Notes: generated by a model not told the origin, from the sequence alone. A stretch of DNA of 64,000 nucleotides from Sphingomonas sp. LHG3406-1 (GCF_029637485.1 NZ_CP069128.1:992001-1056000), one strand, 5' to 3'; shown: positions 37,776 through 47,673, counted from the first letter of the stretch. Program-made: numbers and translations.

Positions 37776-37850
37776 ATCGTTCCCTTCTACTGGTTAGGAT
37801 GCCTCTCGTCGCAGGGTCTTGGCTATGGAACGCGACAAGGCAGTGTGACG

Positions 37851-38834
37851 ATGGGTGAGGCGACAATCCGGGACGTGGCAGCAAGGGCGGAAGTATCCGT
37901 GGCCTCCGTCTCGCGGGTGTTGAACGGACTTGCGAACGTCAGCGCCGGAACGCGCGAGCGGGTAGAGCTGGCCGCCCACGAACTCGGCTACGTCCCGCAT
38001 GCGGGAGCGCGCAGCCTCAGCATGGCGAAGAGCCATACCGTCGGTGTGCTGCTCCCCGACCTGCATGGAGAGTTCTTTTCCGAACTGCTGCGCGGGATGG
38101 ACCTTGAAGCCAACCGCCGCGGCTATCTGCTCTTATTCTCCAACCTTCATGCTGGTTCGAGCCAGGGCGTGGCGGCGCTCCGGGCGATGCGCGGCAAGGT
38201 CGACGGACTGGTCGTGATGGCACCGCACCTGAATGAGGTCACCATCGCGCAGGTCCTGCCACCCTCGATGCGGGCTGTGCTGATCAATGCGCCCGGCGAT
38301 GTGCGGAGCCACAGCAACATCCGTGTCGACAATCACGTGGGCGTGCAGGCGGTGGTCGCACACCTGCGAGAACTCGGCCGGCAGCGCATCGCGTATATCG
38401 GGGGCCCTTCCGACAACATCGACGCACAGGAACGAGCCGCCGCCTTTTCCGCGGCAGCCGGCGAAAGTGAAAGCGCGTTGATGCGAGATGGCGACTTTTC
38501 GGTCGAGAGCGGAGAGCTGGCGATTCGCCACCTGCTCGAAGAGGGTGTGGCGTTCGATTCGGTATTCGCGGCTAACGACATGATGGCGCTTGGCGTGCTG
38601 CGAGGGCTGGAGGCGGCGGGTCGTCGTGTGCCAAGCGACATCGCCGTGGCCGGCTTCGACGACGTGCCCCTTGCCTCCTACCTTCATCTCACCACCGTCC
38701 GCGTCGGCATCGCCGAGCTCGCCCGCCGGGCGCTCGGGCTGCTGATAGACGAGCTTGCCGACCCTGCCCGCCCGCTGACGGCGGAGCGCCACACGCCGAC
38801 ATTGGTCGAGCGTCAAACGACGGTGGGTTCATGA
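37851..38834 (+). CDS. LacI-family transcriptional regulator
   Basis: The 327-residue repressor has an N-terminal LacI helix-turn-helix (ATIRDVAARAEVSVASVSRVLNG), a hinge, and a periplasmic-binding-protein-like sensor domain (about 60-325: TVGVLLPDLHGEFFSELLRG, DGLVVMAP, IAYIGGPSDN, AVAGFDDVPLAS). It probably senses a sugar released from the target glycan. The ATG at 37851 is chosen; a GTG two codons earlier is possible. It overlaps the GH144-like gene by 4 nt (ATGA) and diverges from GH3 over the palindromic operator, so autoregulation is likely. Confidence 0.95.
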   Translation: MGEATIRDVAARAEVSVASVSRVLNGLANVSAGTRERVELAAHELGYVPHAGARSLSMAKSHTVGVLLPDLHGEFFSELLRGMDLEANRRGYLLLFSNLHAGSSQGVAALRAMRGKVDGLVVMAPHLNEVTIAQVLPPSMRAVLINAPGDVRSHSNIRVDNHVGVQAVVAHLRELGRQRIAYIGGPSDNIDAQERAAAFSAAAGESESALMRDGDFSVESGELAIRHLLEEGVAFDSVFAANDMMALGVLRGLEAAGRRVPSDIAVAGFDDVPLASYLHLTTVRVGIAELARRALGLLIDELADPARPLTAERHTPTLVERQTTVGS

Positions 38835-40240
38835 TTAGCGATCGCCGAACGCTGCTGAAAGGCTCGGCGCTCCTCGCTAGCGGGAGCCTTACAGGCTGCG
38901 TAACGCTGAGCGCGCCGACGCGCTTGCCGGCGTTCTACGACGATATCGAACAACGGACCTTCGCCTTCTTTTGGGAGACAGTTAATCGCGACAACGGGCT
39001 CGTACCGGACCGCTGGCCTACCCCGTCCTTCTCGAGCATCGCCGCAGTCGGCTTCGCCTTGACGGCCTATCCTTATGGTGTGGAGCGAGGCTGGATCAGC
39101 CGTACCGCCGCTCGCGACGTGACGCTGACCACCCTGCGCTTCTTCTGGAATGCTCCGCAGAACCCGAGCTCCACCGGTGCCACCGGCCACAAGGGCTTCT
39201 TCTACCACTTTCTCGATATGCAAAGCGGGAAGCGCTTTCGCCAGACCGAATTGTCGAGCGTCGATACGACCCTGCTGCTGCTCGGGATATTGTTCGCGGG
39301 CCAGTATTTCGACGGGAGCGATCCGGCGGAGCGGGAAATCCGGACGTTGGCGCAGCAAATCTACGCTCGAGCCGACTGGAACTTCTTCCGGCATGACGGC
39401 CGCGACGCCATCTCGATGGGTTGGCATCCGGAATCCGGCCTCATCGCCCGCAACTGGGACGGCTACAACGAAGGAATGGCGGTCTATCTGCTGGCGCTCG
39501 GCGCTCCGGTACATGCGGTGCCGCCGACAAGCTGGAATGAATGGACTAGGCCCTATCCCAAGGTCTGGCGCGGCGAAGGGCGTGCACGCCACCTCGCCTT
39601 CGCACCATTGTTCGGGCACCAGTACAGCCACATTTGGGTCGACTTTCGCGGCATCCGGGATGCGCCGATGCGTGCCGCAGGCTTCGACTATGCCGAGAAC
39701 AGCCGCCGCGCGACCTATGCCGCCCGCGATTATTGTGCGGCCAATCCCATGGGTTGGGAGGGCTATTCAGGCGAGATTTGGGGGCTGACCGCCTGTGACG
39801 GCCCGGCCGACGTGAAGGTGGGCGATCGCCAGTACTTCGGCTACAGCGCACGCGGGCCGATCGATCAGCCCGACGGCCGCGACGATGGAACGCTGGCCCC
39901 CACCGCCGCCCTTGGTTCGCTCCCCTTTGCGCCGGAGATCGTGGTGCCATGCGCCGAGGCGATGCTGCGAGTGCACGGCAGTCGCATCTACTCACGATAC
40001 GGCTTCCTTGACGCCTTCAATCCCAGCTTCCGCTACACCGACGTGACCTCGAAGAGCGGGAGGGTTGATCAGGTCTATGGTTGGGTCGGGCGAGACTATC
40101 TCGGCATCGACCAGGGTCCGATCCTTCTTCAGGCCGCCAACCACCGGCAGGAGTTCGTCTGGCGGGTGATGCGCGGCGAGCCGGCGTTGCGCCGAGGCTT
40201 GCGGCTCGCGGGTTTTCGTGGCGGCTGGCTCGATGCCTAG
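38831..40240 (+). CDS. GH144-like endo-glucanase (glycoamylase-like domain)
   Basis: The 469-residue protein matches the glucoamylase-like/GH144 fold (PF10091-type (alpha/alpha)6 barrel). Characterised GH144 enzymes are endo-beta-1,2-glucanases. Recognisable blocks are FAFFWETVNRDNGLVPDRWP, GHKGFFYHFLDM, the LSSVDTTLLLLG helix, NWDGYNEGMAVYL (Glu214 is a candidate catalytic residue), FGHQYSHIWVDFRGI and VYGWVGRDYLGIDQGPI. The N-terminus has twin Arg (DRRTLLKG) and a lipobox-like LTGC at Cys23, so it is likely a lipoprotein. It is translationally coupled to lacI. The beta-1,2 linkage is inferred from family, not seen. Confidence 0.82.
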   Translation: MISDRRTLLKGSALLASGSLTGCVTLSAPTRLPAFYDDIEQRTFAFFWETVNRDNGLVPDRWPTPSFSSIAAVGFALTAYPYGVERGWISRTAARDVTLTTLRFFWNAPQNPSSTGATGHKGFFYHFLDMQSGKRFRQTELSSVDTTLLLLGILFAGQYFDGSDPAEREIRTLAQQIYARADWNFFRHDGRDAISMGWHPESGLIARNWDGYNEGMAVYLLALGAPVHAVPPTSWNEWTRPYPKVWRGEGRARHLAFAPLFGHQYSHIWVDFRGIRDAPMRAAGFDYAENSRRATYAARDYCAANPMGWEGYSGEIWGLTACDGPADVKVGDRQYFGYSARGPIDQPDGRDDGTLAPTAALGSLPFAPEIVVPCAEAMLRVHGSRIYSRYGFLDAFNPSFRYTDVTSKSGRVDQVYGWVGRDYLGIDQGPILLQAANHRQEFVWRVMRGEPALRRGLRLAGFRGGWLDA

Positions 40241-42048
40241 CGCGCGAGCACTGGCGCAGTGAGGCGTGATACGCCGCTTTCGTTGAAGGCTTCCACCGCG
40301 AACCAGTAGGCAACGCCCTTATTGAGCGCGCGGATCTCCTTCTGAAGCGTGCGTCCGTTGCCAAGCTCGTCCGCCCACAACTGGTAGGTCTGGACCAGCC
40401 GGTCGCGACGGTGACCCCAACGGATGTTGTAGCCGGTGGCGCCTGGCACTGCCGACCAGCGCACGGTGGCATCGCGCTCGTCAGCGTGGCGATCGGCGCC
40501 AAGCCCGCCCGGAACGGCAGGCCCGCGTCCTTCGGCTGAGCCGAACACACGCAGGTCGCTGATCGCGAGGTGCGCGGCACCGACATGGCCATGCACATAG
40601 CGCACGTACCGGACCCGTGCAGCGACGGGCAGCTCGAAGTAGGCGTTTGGCCGATCGCGGCGAGGCGGCTCGGTGCGGGCCAGCGGCGACCAGCTGCGGC
40701 CATCGAGCGAACCCTGCAGCTCGAAATCTGTGTAGATGTCGGGTGCGTCGGCAAAGCGCCCGGATTTGTAGTCGGCAAAGTTGACCTGGAGCGCGCGGAC
40801 CGTGCGAATGCCGCCGAGGTCCATCCTCAGCGTCTCGCCCGCTCGCTTCGACCCGGCGACCCAGAAGGTGCGCGGGTCCTCGTCGCCAGCGCGCGCCGCG
40901 GCATAGTCGCCCAGCGTCGATGATGCGATCAGCGGCTTTCGGTAGGAAAGCAGCATCCAGCCGGGAAACAGGCTATCGAGGTCCTGCACGGGTCCGCTCG
41001 GTATCAGTCGCGGCCAGTCACCGAACCGGGTGGAAGCATGGAACTGCCCGTCCGGCTCGAAGCGCGCGGGATAGATGACGATCCGCCGCTCCATTCCCCA
41101 ATTGTGCCCAACCCAACTGGTCCCGCTATTGTACCAGTTGCCGTGATTGTCGGGAAAGGTGGAGCCGTGGCCGGTGCCTTCCGCAAAGCCGCCCGGGCGG
41201 TAGGCGACCGGGTTCCACGGCGCGTAGGTGAAGGGTCCCAGCGGCGTGTCCGAGACATAGGTGCCGTTGGCGTAGGCATTGAATTCCGAACCAGGCGCTC
41301 CGTACTGAAGGTAGTAGCGGCCGCCGACCTTGGTCATCCAGGCGCCTTCCATGTAGGACGGACTGGGCTTACCCGGCCCCCAGCAGGCGCAATGGTCCTG
41401 GCCGAACCGCTCCCAGCCGTGGCGACTCGGATCCATGTTCAACATCGGCTTGCCGGCGCCCTTGTAGAACAGCCGCCCTTCGCGGAACTCGATCTCGGTC
41501 CCGTAAAGCGGGAAGACGTTCGACGAGCCCCAATACATGTACCAGCGGCCGTCATCGTCCTTGAACAACGCGGGATCCCAAGGACCCGGCGGCACCTCGC
41601 CGGACTTGATCTCTTCGGCCGGCTTGTTGGTCATGCCCGGCAGCGGCGGCATGCGGCGCACAAAGAAGTCGAGCTTGCCCGTTTCCGGTGCCGAGGTGGA
41701 CAGGATCGCCTCCGGCTCCATCATGGAAGGCTGAAGGATGATCTTTTCGCCGTCCGACCAGGCGGCGGGCGCGACGATGCTGTCGAAGGGCCAGCGGCTC
41801 GGCGTGACGAAGCGCCAGTGGATCAGGTCGCTCGAGCGCCAGTAACCGTCGGCCAGCGTCTGAAACATGTAAAAGGCGCCCTTGTGGCGCACGATCGCGG
41901 GGTCCGCGCCGGTACGGTAGGACGCACCGTCGTTGATCTGCTCGAAATTGTAGCGGTAGTCGATATCGACCGGGTTGATGGTCGTCCGCTGCTGGGCGGA
42001 AGCCGGAGCGGCTGACAAGGCCAGGGCAAAGAGCGCTGAAGCGCGCAT
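40237..42048 (-). CDS. GH43-like beta-propeller glycosidase with F5/8 and fibronectin domains
   Basis: The 603-residue secreted protein has a signal peptide (MRASALFALALSAAPASA). A five-bladed propeller domain (about 20-370) contains DPAIVRHKGAFYMFQT, DPALFKDDDGRWYMYWGS and EGAWMTKVGGRYYLQYG, as in GH43/GH117-clan enzymes. A discoidin (F5/8 type C) domain follows (about 395-505), then a fibronectin-III-like domain (about 515-603). The glycan specificity is unknown. It lies 56 nt after the TonB-dependent receptor on the same strand and is convergent with the GH144-like gene, overlapping its 3' end by 4 nt. Confidence 0.82.
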   Translation of the reverse strand: MRASALFALALSAAPASAQQRTTINPVDIDYRYNFEQINDGASYRTGADPAIVRHKGAFYMFQTLADGYWRSSDLIHWRFVTPSRWPFDSIVAPAAWSDGEKIILQPSMMEPEAILSTSAPETGKLDFFVRRMPPLPGMTNKPAEEIKSGEVPPGPWDPALFKDDDGRWYMYWGSSNVFPLYGTEIEFREGRLFYKGAGKPMLNMDPSRHGWERFGQDHCACWGPGKPSPSYMEGAWMTKVGGRYYLQYGAPGSEFNAYANGTYVSDTPLGPFTYAPWNPVAYRPGGFAEGTGHGSTFPDNHGNWYNSGTSWVGHNWGMERRIVIYPARFEPDGQFHASTRFGDWPRLIPSGPVQDLDSLFPGWMLLSYRKPLIASSTLGDYAAARAGDEDPRTFWVAGSKRAGETLRMDLGGIRTVRALQVNFADYKSGRFADAPDIYTDFELQGSLDGRSWSPLARTEPPRRDRPNAYFELPVAARVRYVRYVHGHVGAAHLAISDLRVFGSAEGRGPAVPGGLGADRHADERDATVRWSAVPGATGYNIRWGHRRDRLVQTYQLWADELGNGRTLQKEIRALNKGVAYWFAVEAFNESGVSRLTAPVLAR

Positions 42049-42104
42049 TCCAGTCTCCCGCAAGGCAAGGCGCGCCGGCCACGGACCGGCGCGCGCCACA
42101 ATGA

Positions 42105-45056
42105 TCAGAAACGATGCGCGAGGCGGAATTGGACCCGGCGCGGCAGCGTGACGAGATTGTTGCCGTTTTCGGGACTGCCCGGAAGCAGCGGATCGGTGGC
42201 ACTGAAGAAGCCGTCAAAGTCCCGGTAGTTTTTGTTGTTGAGGGCGTTGAGCAGGTCGACAGCGATTTCCGTCTCGCCAAGTCCGAAGGCTCGGAAGGTC
42301 TTGGCCAGCGTCAGGTTGACCTCGCAGAAGGCAAACAGGCCGCCGATGCAGTTCTTGGTCGGGTAGGCCGCCGTCTGCCGCAGCTGGCCCGGCTCAAAGC
42401 CGAGCGTCGCGTCGGTCACCTGATAAGCCGCACCGCTGCCGAGATTGGTCAGCGTCGACAGGCGGAAGCCGAGCGGAATGTCGACAGTGCCCGACAACAC
42501 GATCCGGTGCCGCTCGTCGCCGGCACGCGGACGATAGCCATAGGCATCCGGGGTCAGCCCATCGAGGCTGAACAGGTCTCCGCCGTTCTGTTCGGCCTTG
42601 GACAAGGTGTAGGCGATGTTGACGCCCCAGCCCGATTGCCGGGTATAGTTCTTGTCGAGGGTGAAGTAGAGCGCCTTGTAACGTGTGTCGAGGCCGTCGA
42701 AGCCGATCAGCACGTTGGCATAGCCAAACGGAACAACCGGCCCCGTGTTGCAGCACCCACCAAGCCCGTTGTTGGTCCGTGTCGCAAACAGGTTGGTGTA
42801 GCCATTGCGACCGCGCTGGTAGGAGCCGGTGATCGAAGCCTGGAAGATGCCCAGGCGCTGACGGACCCCAAGGCTGAACTGATCATTCACCGGCGGCTTG
42901 GCATCATTCTTGACCGCGAACAGCTCGGGCAAACCGCTGGTTGCGGTATTCCGCAAGGCGATCAGCCCTTCGCGAGTGAGATAGCTGGGGTTCCAGGCGA
43001 CTGTTGGCTGACCGTTGCGCGGGGCGCCGGTGGCCGAGAACCGGAACAAGCCGATCGGATTGATGGTGCGGGAAAGTTCGTCGACCGTGTTGTTGAAGTT
43101 GTTGCGATCGTAGTAACGGCCCGCGCCACCGAAGATAACGGTCGAGCGATCACCTTTCACATCGAAGGAGAAGCCGATCCGTGGAGCGAAGGCACCCAGA
43201 AACGGCGAGCGATCGTCGCCGTCGGTGATGTAGTCTTCGGGATCGAAGTAGAAGGTGATCGGCAGAGCCCGCAAAGCGGCGGCCGCATTGTCGGGCGTCA
43301 CGTAATTGTTGTTGAAGCCGTTGCTTTCGTAGTCCCAGCGCAGACCGATGTTCAGCTGGAGCTTGTCGGTGACGTCCCAATCGTCCTGGACGTAGATGCC
43401 AACGAGGGTGTTCTTGCCGCGGATACGACCGTTGCCAAGCCCGAGACGCGCTTCGGATGGAAAGGCGAAGCTCAGATCGTCATCGGTGGTCGCCGTTCCG
43501 TTTCCGCCATTGTCGGTAAAGGTGTAGCGCGGCTGCACGAAGTTGAGCTGGTCGAAACGGATGTCGAGCCGCTCAATCCGCGCGCCGACCTTGATCGTGT
43601 GTTTGTCAAAGCCTGTATAGGTAAAGTCGTTTCGGAACGACAGGCTCTTCTGGGTCTCGTCGCGGGTCGAATCCTTGCCGCCGAAGGTGATGATCCCCGC
43701 ATATTCGAACTGCGGCAAATCCGGATTCAGCGATGTCGGATTGAAGTTGTAATTGAGATAGCTGGCGCTGAATTCGTTGAGAAAACGGTCGTTCGTATGC
43801 GCCCATTTCAGTAGGTAAGTATCGACCTTGTTCTTCTTGTTCTCAGCAGCTTCGAACGCAACCTGGTTGCCGAAGCCTTGGATGTCGGTTTCTTCGCGGC
43901 GACTAGCGGAGAAGTCGACGGTGTTGGCGCCGTCCGGCGTATAGGTCAGCTTGCCGAAGTAGAAGTCGCCCCGGAACGGGCTGACGAAGGCCCCTTCGAA
44001 GTCCGCCAGCCTGCGACCGGAAGACGCTTCCACGGCCGCGCGCAGCGCAGGCGTGCCGCCCGCCGCGACGTTGAAGGCGCGATCCTGATCGTTGCCCTCA
44101 TAGGTTCCGAAGAAGAACAATTTGTCGCGAATGATCGGCCCACCCAGCGCAACACCATATTGCTTCCGCTCGAAGTCCGGTTCGGGCTGACCGCGACGCT
44201 TGCTGATCGCATCCTGGGCGCTCAGGCTCTTGTCGGTATACTGACCGAACAGCTCACCCTGGAAGGTGTTCGTGCCGGATTTCGTGACTGCGGTGATGAT
44301 CGCCGCGCCCGCCTGCTCATATTCCGCCTTGTAGTTCTGGGTGAGAACACGGAATTCCTGCACGGCCAGCTGACCGAACGGGTTGCCGCGGCTGTTCTGC
44401 TGCCCGGCGATGCCGCCCTCGCGCAGCTTGTTCTTCAGGCTAACGCCGTCGATGAACACGTTGACCTGGCTGGCCGTCGACGCACCGGAGGTTATGCCCT
44501 TGTCCGTCTCGCTGTCGTTATACTTCACGCCCGGCGCGAGCTGGGCGAAGGACAGGAAGTTGCGATCGGTCTGCGGAAGATTGCGGATCTGCTGCTGGCT
44601 GACGTTGGTCGCGACTTCGCTGGTTCTGGTTTCAGTCAAGCGGCGGCCGGTGACGACGACCTCGCTTCCGGAACTCGCAGCAACCTGCTCACCCGCTGGA
44701 AGGGTCGCCACGGGGGCGAGATCCAGCGTCGCACTCTGCCCGATTCCGACCGTGACCCGCTCGCTGACAGTGCCGTCACCAACCGGAACGCTGATCGTAT
44801 AGGAAGCGGGCCGAAGGCCGACGAGGGTATAACTGCCGCTCGCATCAGTAGTCGTGGTGACCGTCTGGTTCGTGCCCTCGTTGCGCGCGGTGACCACGGC
44901 CCCGCCAACGGGTGCTCCCTCGGCATTGCGGACCTTGCCGCTGACCGCCGCAGTGACCGTCTGCGCGGACGCAGGAACGGCTGCGCCAGCGATAACCGTT
45001 ACGCTTGCAACGCTCAACAGCAGTGCGCGCATCAACGAAGTGCGAGTCGTGGCCAT
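42105..45056 (-). CDS. TonB-dependent receptor with carboxypeptidase-like N-terminal domain
   Basis: The 983-residue outer-membrane receptor is of the Oar/SusC-like type and imports large glycans using proton-motive force. It has a signal peptide, a CarboxypepD-like domain (about 35-125: AAVSGKVRNAEGAPVGGAVVTARNEGT), a plug (SEVVVTGRRLTE...SQQQIRNLPQTDRNFLSF) and a 22-strand-like barrel ending RRVQFRLAHRF, with the terminal aromatic residue. An AGGAGG site lies ahead of the ATG at 45054-45056. A LacI-type operator sits 25 nt upstream of the start, so repression until substrate is present is likely. The GH43-like gene follows in the same direction. Confidence 0.95.
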   Translation of the reverse strand: MATTRTSLMRALLLSVASVTVIAGAAVPASAQTVTAAVSGKVRNAEGAPVGGAVVTARNEGTNQTVTTTTDASGSYTLVGLRPASYTISVPVGDGTVSERVTVGIGQSATLDLAPVATLPAGEQVAASSGSEVVVTGRRLTETRTSEVATNVSQQQIRNLPQTDRNFLSFAQLAPGVKYNDSETDKGITSGASTASQVNVFIDGVSLKNKLREGGIAGQQNSRGNPFGQLAVQEFRVLTQNYKAEYEQAGAAIITAVTKSGTNTFQGELFGQYTDKSLSAQDAISKRRGQPEPDFERKQYGVALGGPIIRDKLFFFGTYEGNDQDRAFNVAAGGTPALRAAVEASSGRRLADFEGAFVSPFRGDFYFGKLTYTPDGANTVDFSASRREETDIQGFGNQVAFEAAENKKNKVDTYLLKWAHTNDRFLNEFSASYLNYNFNPTSLNPDLPQFEYAGIITFGGKDSTRDETQKSLSFRNDFTYTGFDKHTIKVGARIERLDIRFDQLNFVQPRYTFTDNGGNGTATTDDDLSFAFPSEARLGLGNGRIRGKNTLVGIYVQDDWDVTDKLQLNIGLRWDYESNGFNNNYVTPDNAAAALRALPITFYFDPEDYITDGDDRSPFLGAFAPRIGFSFDVKGDRSTVIFGGAGRYYDRNNFNNTVDELSRTINPIGLFRFSATGAPRNGQPTVAWNPSYLTREGLIALRNTATSGLPELFAVKNDAKPPVNDQFSLGVRQRLGIFQASITGSYQRGRNGYTNLFATRTNNGLGGCCNTGPVVPFGYANVLIGFDGLDTRYKALYFTLDKNYTRQSGWGVNIAYTLSKAEQNGGDLFSLDGLTPDAYGYRPRAGDERHRIVLSGTVDIPLGFRLSTLTNLGSGAAYQVTDATLGFEPGQLRQTAAYPTKNCIGGLFAFCEVNLTLAKTFRAFGLGETEIAVDLLNALNNKNYRDFDGFFSATDPLLPGSPENGNNLVTLPRRVQFRLAHRF

Positions 45057-45081
45057 GGTGAGATCCTCCTGCGACGAGGAC

Positions 45082-45095
45082 TGTAATCGGTTACA
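45082..45095. promoter_or_regulatory. LacI-type operator of the TonB-dependent receptor
   Basis: TGTAATCGGTTACA is a palindrome except for the inner pair and shares GTAA-CGGTTAC with the operator at 37764-37775. It lies 25 nt upstream of the receptor ATG, suitable for repression. Confidence 0.85.
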
Positions 45096-45417
45096 TCCGA
45101 TCCGCAAGCTGCCGAACCAATCTTTGGCAGATGCGCGAAGCGCCGGGCGGCTCGGACAGAAAGATCGGGACATCATGCTGGAGGCATACAGCGGGTCGAG
45201 GTCAAACAGATGGTCGGCCTGGAGTTTGCAATCTGCTTGCGCTCACTCGCGAGCCGCCGTTCCGCTTTCCACCAGAGTAGATCGTTGATCTGGCGGACAA
45301 CAAAGTCCGAGCGCTTGGGATATTCACTCTTAAGAGAATTAGCATTGCCAGCCCGGCTAAGTTACGGCACCTTCCTCTTCATGGCGCGGCAACGCGCTAT
45401 CTCTGGAGGAGGGAACG
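45096..45417. other. Intergenic region between divergent receptors
   Basis: About 320 bp between two divergent TonB-receptor genes. It holds no ORF I can support. It should contain both promoters; the section just before 45418 includes AGGAGGGAACG, the ribosome-binding site of the second receptor. No inverted repeat comparable to the LacI operator is seen on the right-hand side, so the second receptor is probably not in the LacI regulon. Confidence 0.6.
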
Positions 45418-47673
45418 ATGGGGATCCGCAACCGCCTGATCGGCGCATCAATGATCGCACTCGCATGGACAGGCGTCGCCACGGCGCAGACGCCGCCGCC
45501 GGCCGATCCAGGCGCCTCGACCGAACAGGCGGAGTCACCGGCCCCGGCCCAGGGCGAAATCATCGTCACCGCCCGCCGTCGCAGCGAGAATCTTCAGCGC
45601 ACGCCGCTGTCCGGGTCGGTCCTGTCCGGCACCGACCTCTCCGAAAAAGGCATCTCCAACGTCGATGCGCTGCAGTTCGGCACGCCCAGCATAGTCGTCA
45701 ACAACTTCGGTCAAGGCATTGATTTCAACGTCCGTGGCATCGGCAAGGGCGAACACAACACCCAGACCGCGACCGGCGTCATCACCTATCGCGACGGGGC
45801 GCCGACCTTCCCCGGCTATTTCCAGCTCGAACCCTATTACGACGTCGCCAATGTGCAGGTGCTGCGCGGTCCGCAGGGCACCATCGTCGGCCAGAACGCG
45901 ACCGGCGGCGCGGTGTTCGTCAACACCAACGATCCCGTCATCGGTGGCGGCAACCGCGGCTACGTCAGCGGCCACATAGGTAACTATTCGCAGGCGGGTT
46001 TCGAAGGCGCAGTCAACCTCCCGGTCAGCGATACCTTTGCTGCCCGCGTCGCCGTTTACGGTCTGCGCCGCGATGGTTTCTACGACATTAGCGGCCCGGG
46101 CGGGGCGCCCTACACCGGCAACAACGGCGACCAGCGCCACCTCGCGGGACGCCTCAGCCTGCTGTGGAAACCGTCGAGCCAATTAACGGTGCTGTCCAAA
46201 ACCGACCTCGTCTACCTCGACATGGGCGCCTATCCGGCAAGCCCGTTCCGCGACTATTACCGCAACTTTCCGGTCGGCTCGAGCACTCCCAACCCGACCT
46301 ACCGCGACCTGTACGACCTCAGCCTCAACGCGCCGCAGGAGGCCCGCGACAAGTTCTATCGCTCCATCCTGCGGGTGAATTACGAATTCGCCGGCGGCAT
46401 GCAGCTGCGCTCGGTCAGCGGCTTCTCCAAGGGCAATACCAGATATCGCGCCGACCTCGACGGAACCGCCGCGCTGACCCCGGTCACCGCCGACCGGACC
46501 TTCTTCGACAGCGTCGACGAGCGCCAGTTCAGCCAGGAAGTCACGCTGATCTCGCCCGAGACCGGGCGCTTCACCTATTTGATCGGGGCGTTCGGGGCCT
46601 GGAACAAGTACAACTTCAAGGCACCGTTCCAATTCGTTAGCGACAACAGCTCGGCACCCGGCCCGGCCAGCGAATATCGCCTCCAAGGCATCAATCCCAA
46701 TCGTTCGCTCGCCGTGTTCGGGCAGATCGGCTTTGCATTGACTCCGCAATTGAAGGTCGAGGTCGGCGGCCGCTACACCGCCAGCCGCAGCCGCAACGAC
46801 GTCGACATCCTGCAATTTGGCGTGCCGCTGGTGGCCGAGCAGGTCACCAAGTCTGACGACTTCTCCTACAAGGCCTCGATTGGCTGGGAGGCAAGCCGCG
46901 ACCAATATCTCTACGGCTTCGTCGCCACCGGCTTCAAACCGGGCGGCCTCAATGTGCCGGTTGGGCTGGGCACGCCTGAACCGTTCGGGCCCGAAACTGT
47001 CACCTCCTACGAGCTTGGCTGGAAGGGCTATTTCGCCGATCGCCGGATCCGCACCAACTTCGCGGCCTTCCACAACAGCTACAAGGATTTCCAAGTCATC
47101 ATCGGCAATCCGACGCTGCCGGTGTTCGGACTGGAAGTGAACGTGCCGGGCACCACCAAGATCTCCGGCATCGAGGGCGAGATCGAAGCGCGGTTCGGCG
47201 CCCTCACCTTCGGGCTTGGCGCGAACGTGCTCAACAGCAAGGTCGGCCGGTTCTTCGCCCTCGACCAGCGCGGAACGCTCAGCCTGTCGCCCTGTCTGCC
47301 CGAAACCGGCCCGGCGACGCCGCTGTGCCGCAACCTCCAGGGCAACGACCAGACCTATGCGCCGAACTTCACCTTCAACGCCAACGCCAGCTACGATTTC
47401 GCCCTTGGCGGGGATATAATGCTGACGCCGAGGATCAATTTCGGGCACATCGGCAAGCAGTGGGCGACCCTGTTCCAGGACCGCACCCGCGGCGATCGCA
47501 TTCCGGAACGCAATATCGTGAACGCCCAACTGACGCTGCGAAGCGGCTCGCTGACGGTGACCGCCTATTCGACCAACCTCACCGACCAGCACTATCCGGC
47601 GGCGCTGAACAGCGGGCTCTACTTCGCCGGGTCGCCGCGGCAATATGGGCTGAAGATACAGAAGGGTTTCTAG
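45418..47673 (+). CDS. TonB-dependent receptor (siderophore/small-substrate type)
   Basis: The 751-residue outer-membrane receptor has a signal peptide (MGIRNRLIGASMIALAWTGVATA), a TonB box EIIVTARRR, a plug (DALQFGTPSIVVNNF, VLRGPQGTIVGQNATGGAV) and a barrel ending SPRQYGLKIQKGF. It lacks the carboxypeptidase-like domain of its neighbour. It belongs to the widespread sphingomonad receptor group linked to uptake of small organic substrates. A GGAGGAGG site precedes the ATG. It is followed by the acyl-CoA ligase 31 nt later, suggesting an operon with that gene. Confidence 0.93.
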   Translation: MGIRNRLIGASMIALAWTGVATAQTPPPADPGASTEQAESPAPAQGEIIVTARRRSENLQRTPLSGSVLSGTDLSEKGISNVDALQFGTPSIVVNNFGQGIDFNVRGIGKGEHNTQTATGVITYRDGAPTFPGYFQLEPYYDVANVQVLRGPQGTIVGQNATGGAVFVNTNDPVIGGGNRGYVSGHIGNYSQAGFEGAVNLPVSDTFAARVAVYGLRRDGFYDISGPGGAPYTGNNGDQRHLAGRLSLLWKPSSQLTVLSKTDLVYLDMGAYPASPFRDYYRNFPVGSSTPNPTYRDLYDLSLNAPQEARDKFYRSILRVNYEFAGGMQLRSVSGFSKGNTRYRADLDGTAALTPVTADRTFFDSVDERQFSQEVTLISPETGRFTYLIGAFGAWNKYNFKAPFQFVSDNSSAPGPASEYRLQGINPNRSLAVFGQIGFALTPQLKVEVGGRYTASRSRNDVDILQFGVPLVAEQVTKSDDFSYKASIGWEASRDQYLYGFVATGFKPGGLNVPVGLGTPEPFGPETVTSYELGWKGYFADRRIRTNFAAFHNSYKDFQVIIGNPTLPVFGLEVNVPGTTKISGIEGEIEARFGALTFGLGANVLNSKVGRFFALDQRGTLSLSPCLPETGPATPLCRNLQGNDQTYAPNFTFNANASYDFALGGDIMLTPRINFGHIGKQWATLFQDRTRGDRIPERNIVNAQLTLRSGSLTVTAYSTNLTDQHYPAALNSGLYFAGSPRQYGLKIQKGF

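Noticed and set aside
41038-43814. Plus-strand frames opposite the GH43-like and receptor genes
   Set aside because: Shadows of genes with signal peptides and conserved motifs on the minus strand.
33470-45400. Search for a second tRNA-Cys 3'-end copy (attachment repeat)
   Set aside because: No matching direct repeat was noticed by eye, so no attachment site is annotated.
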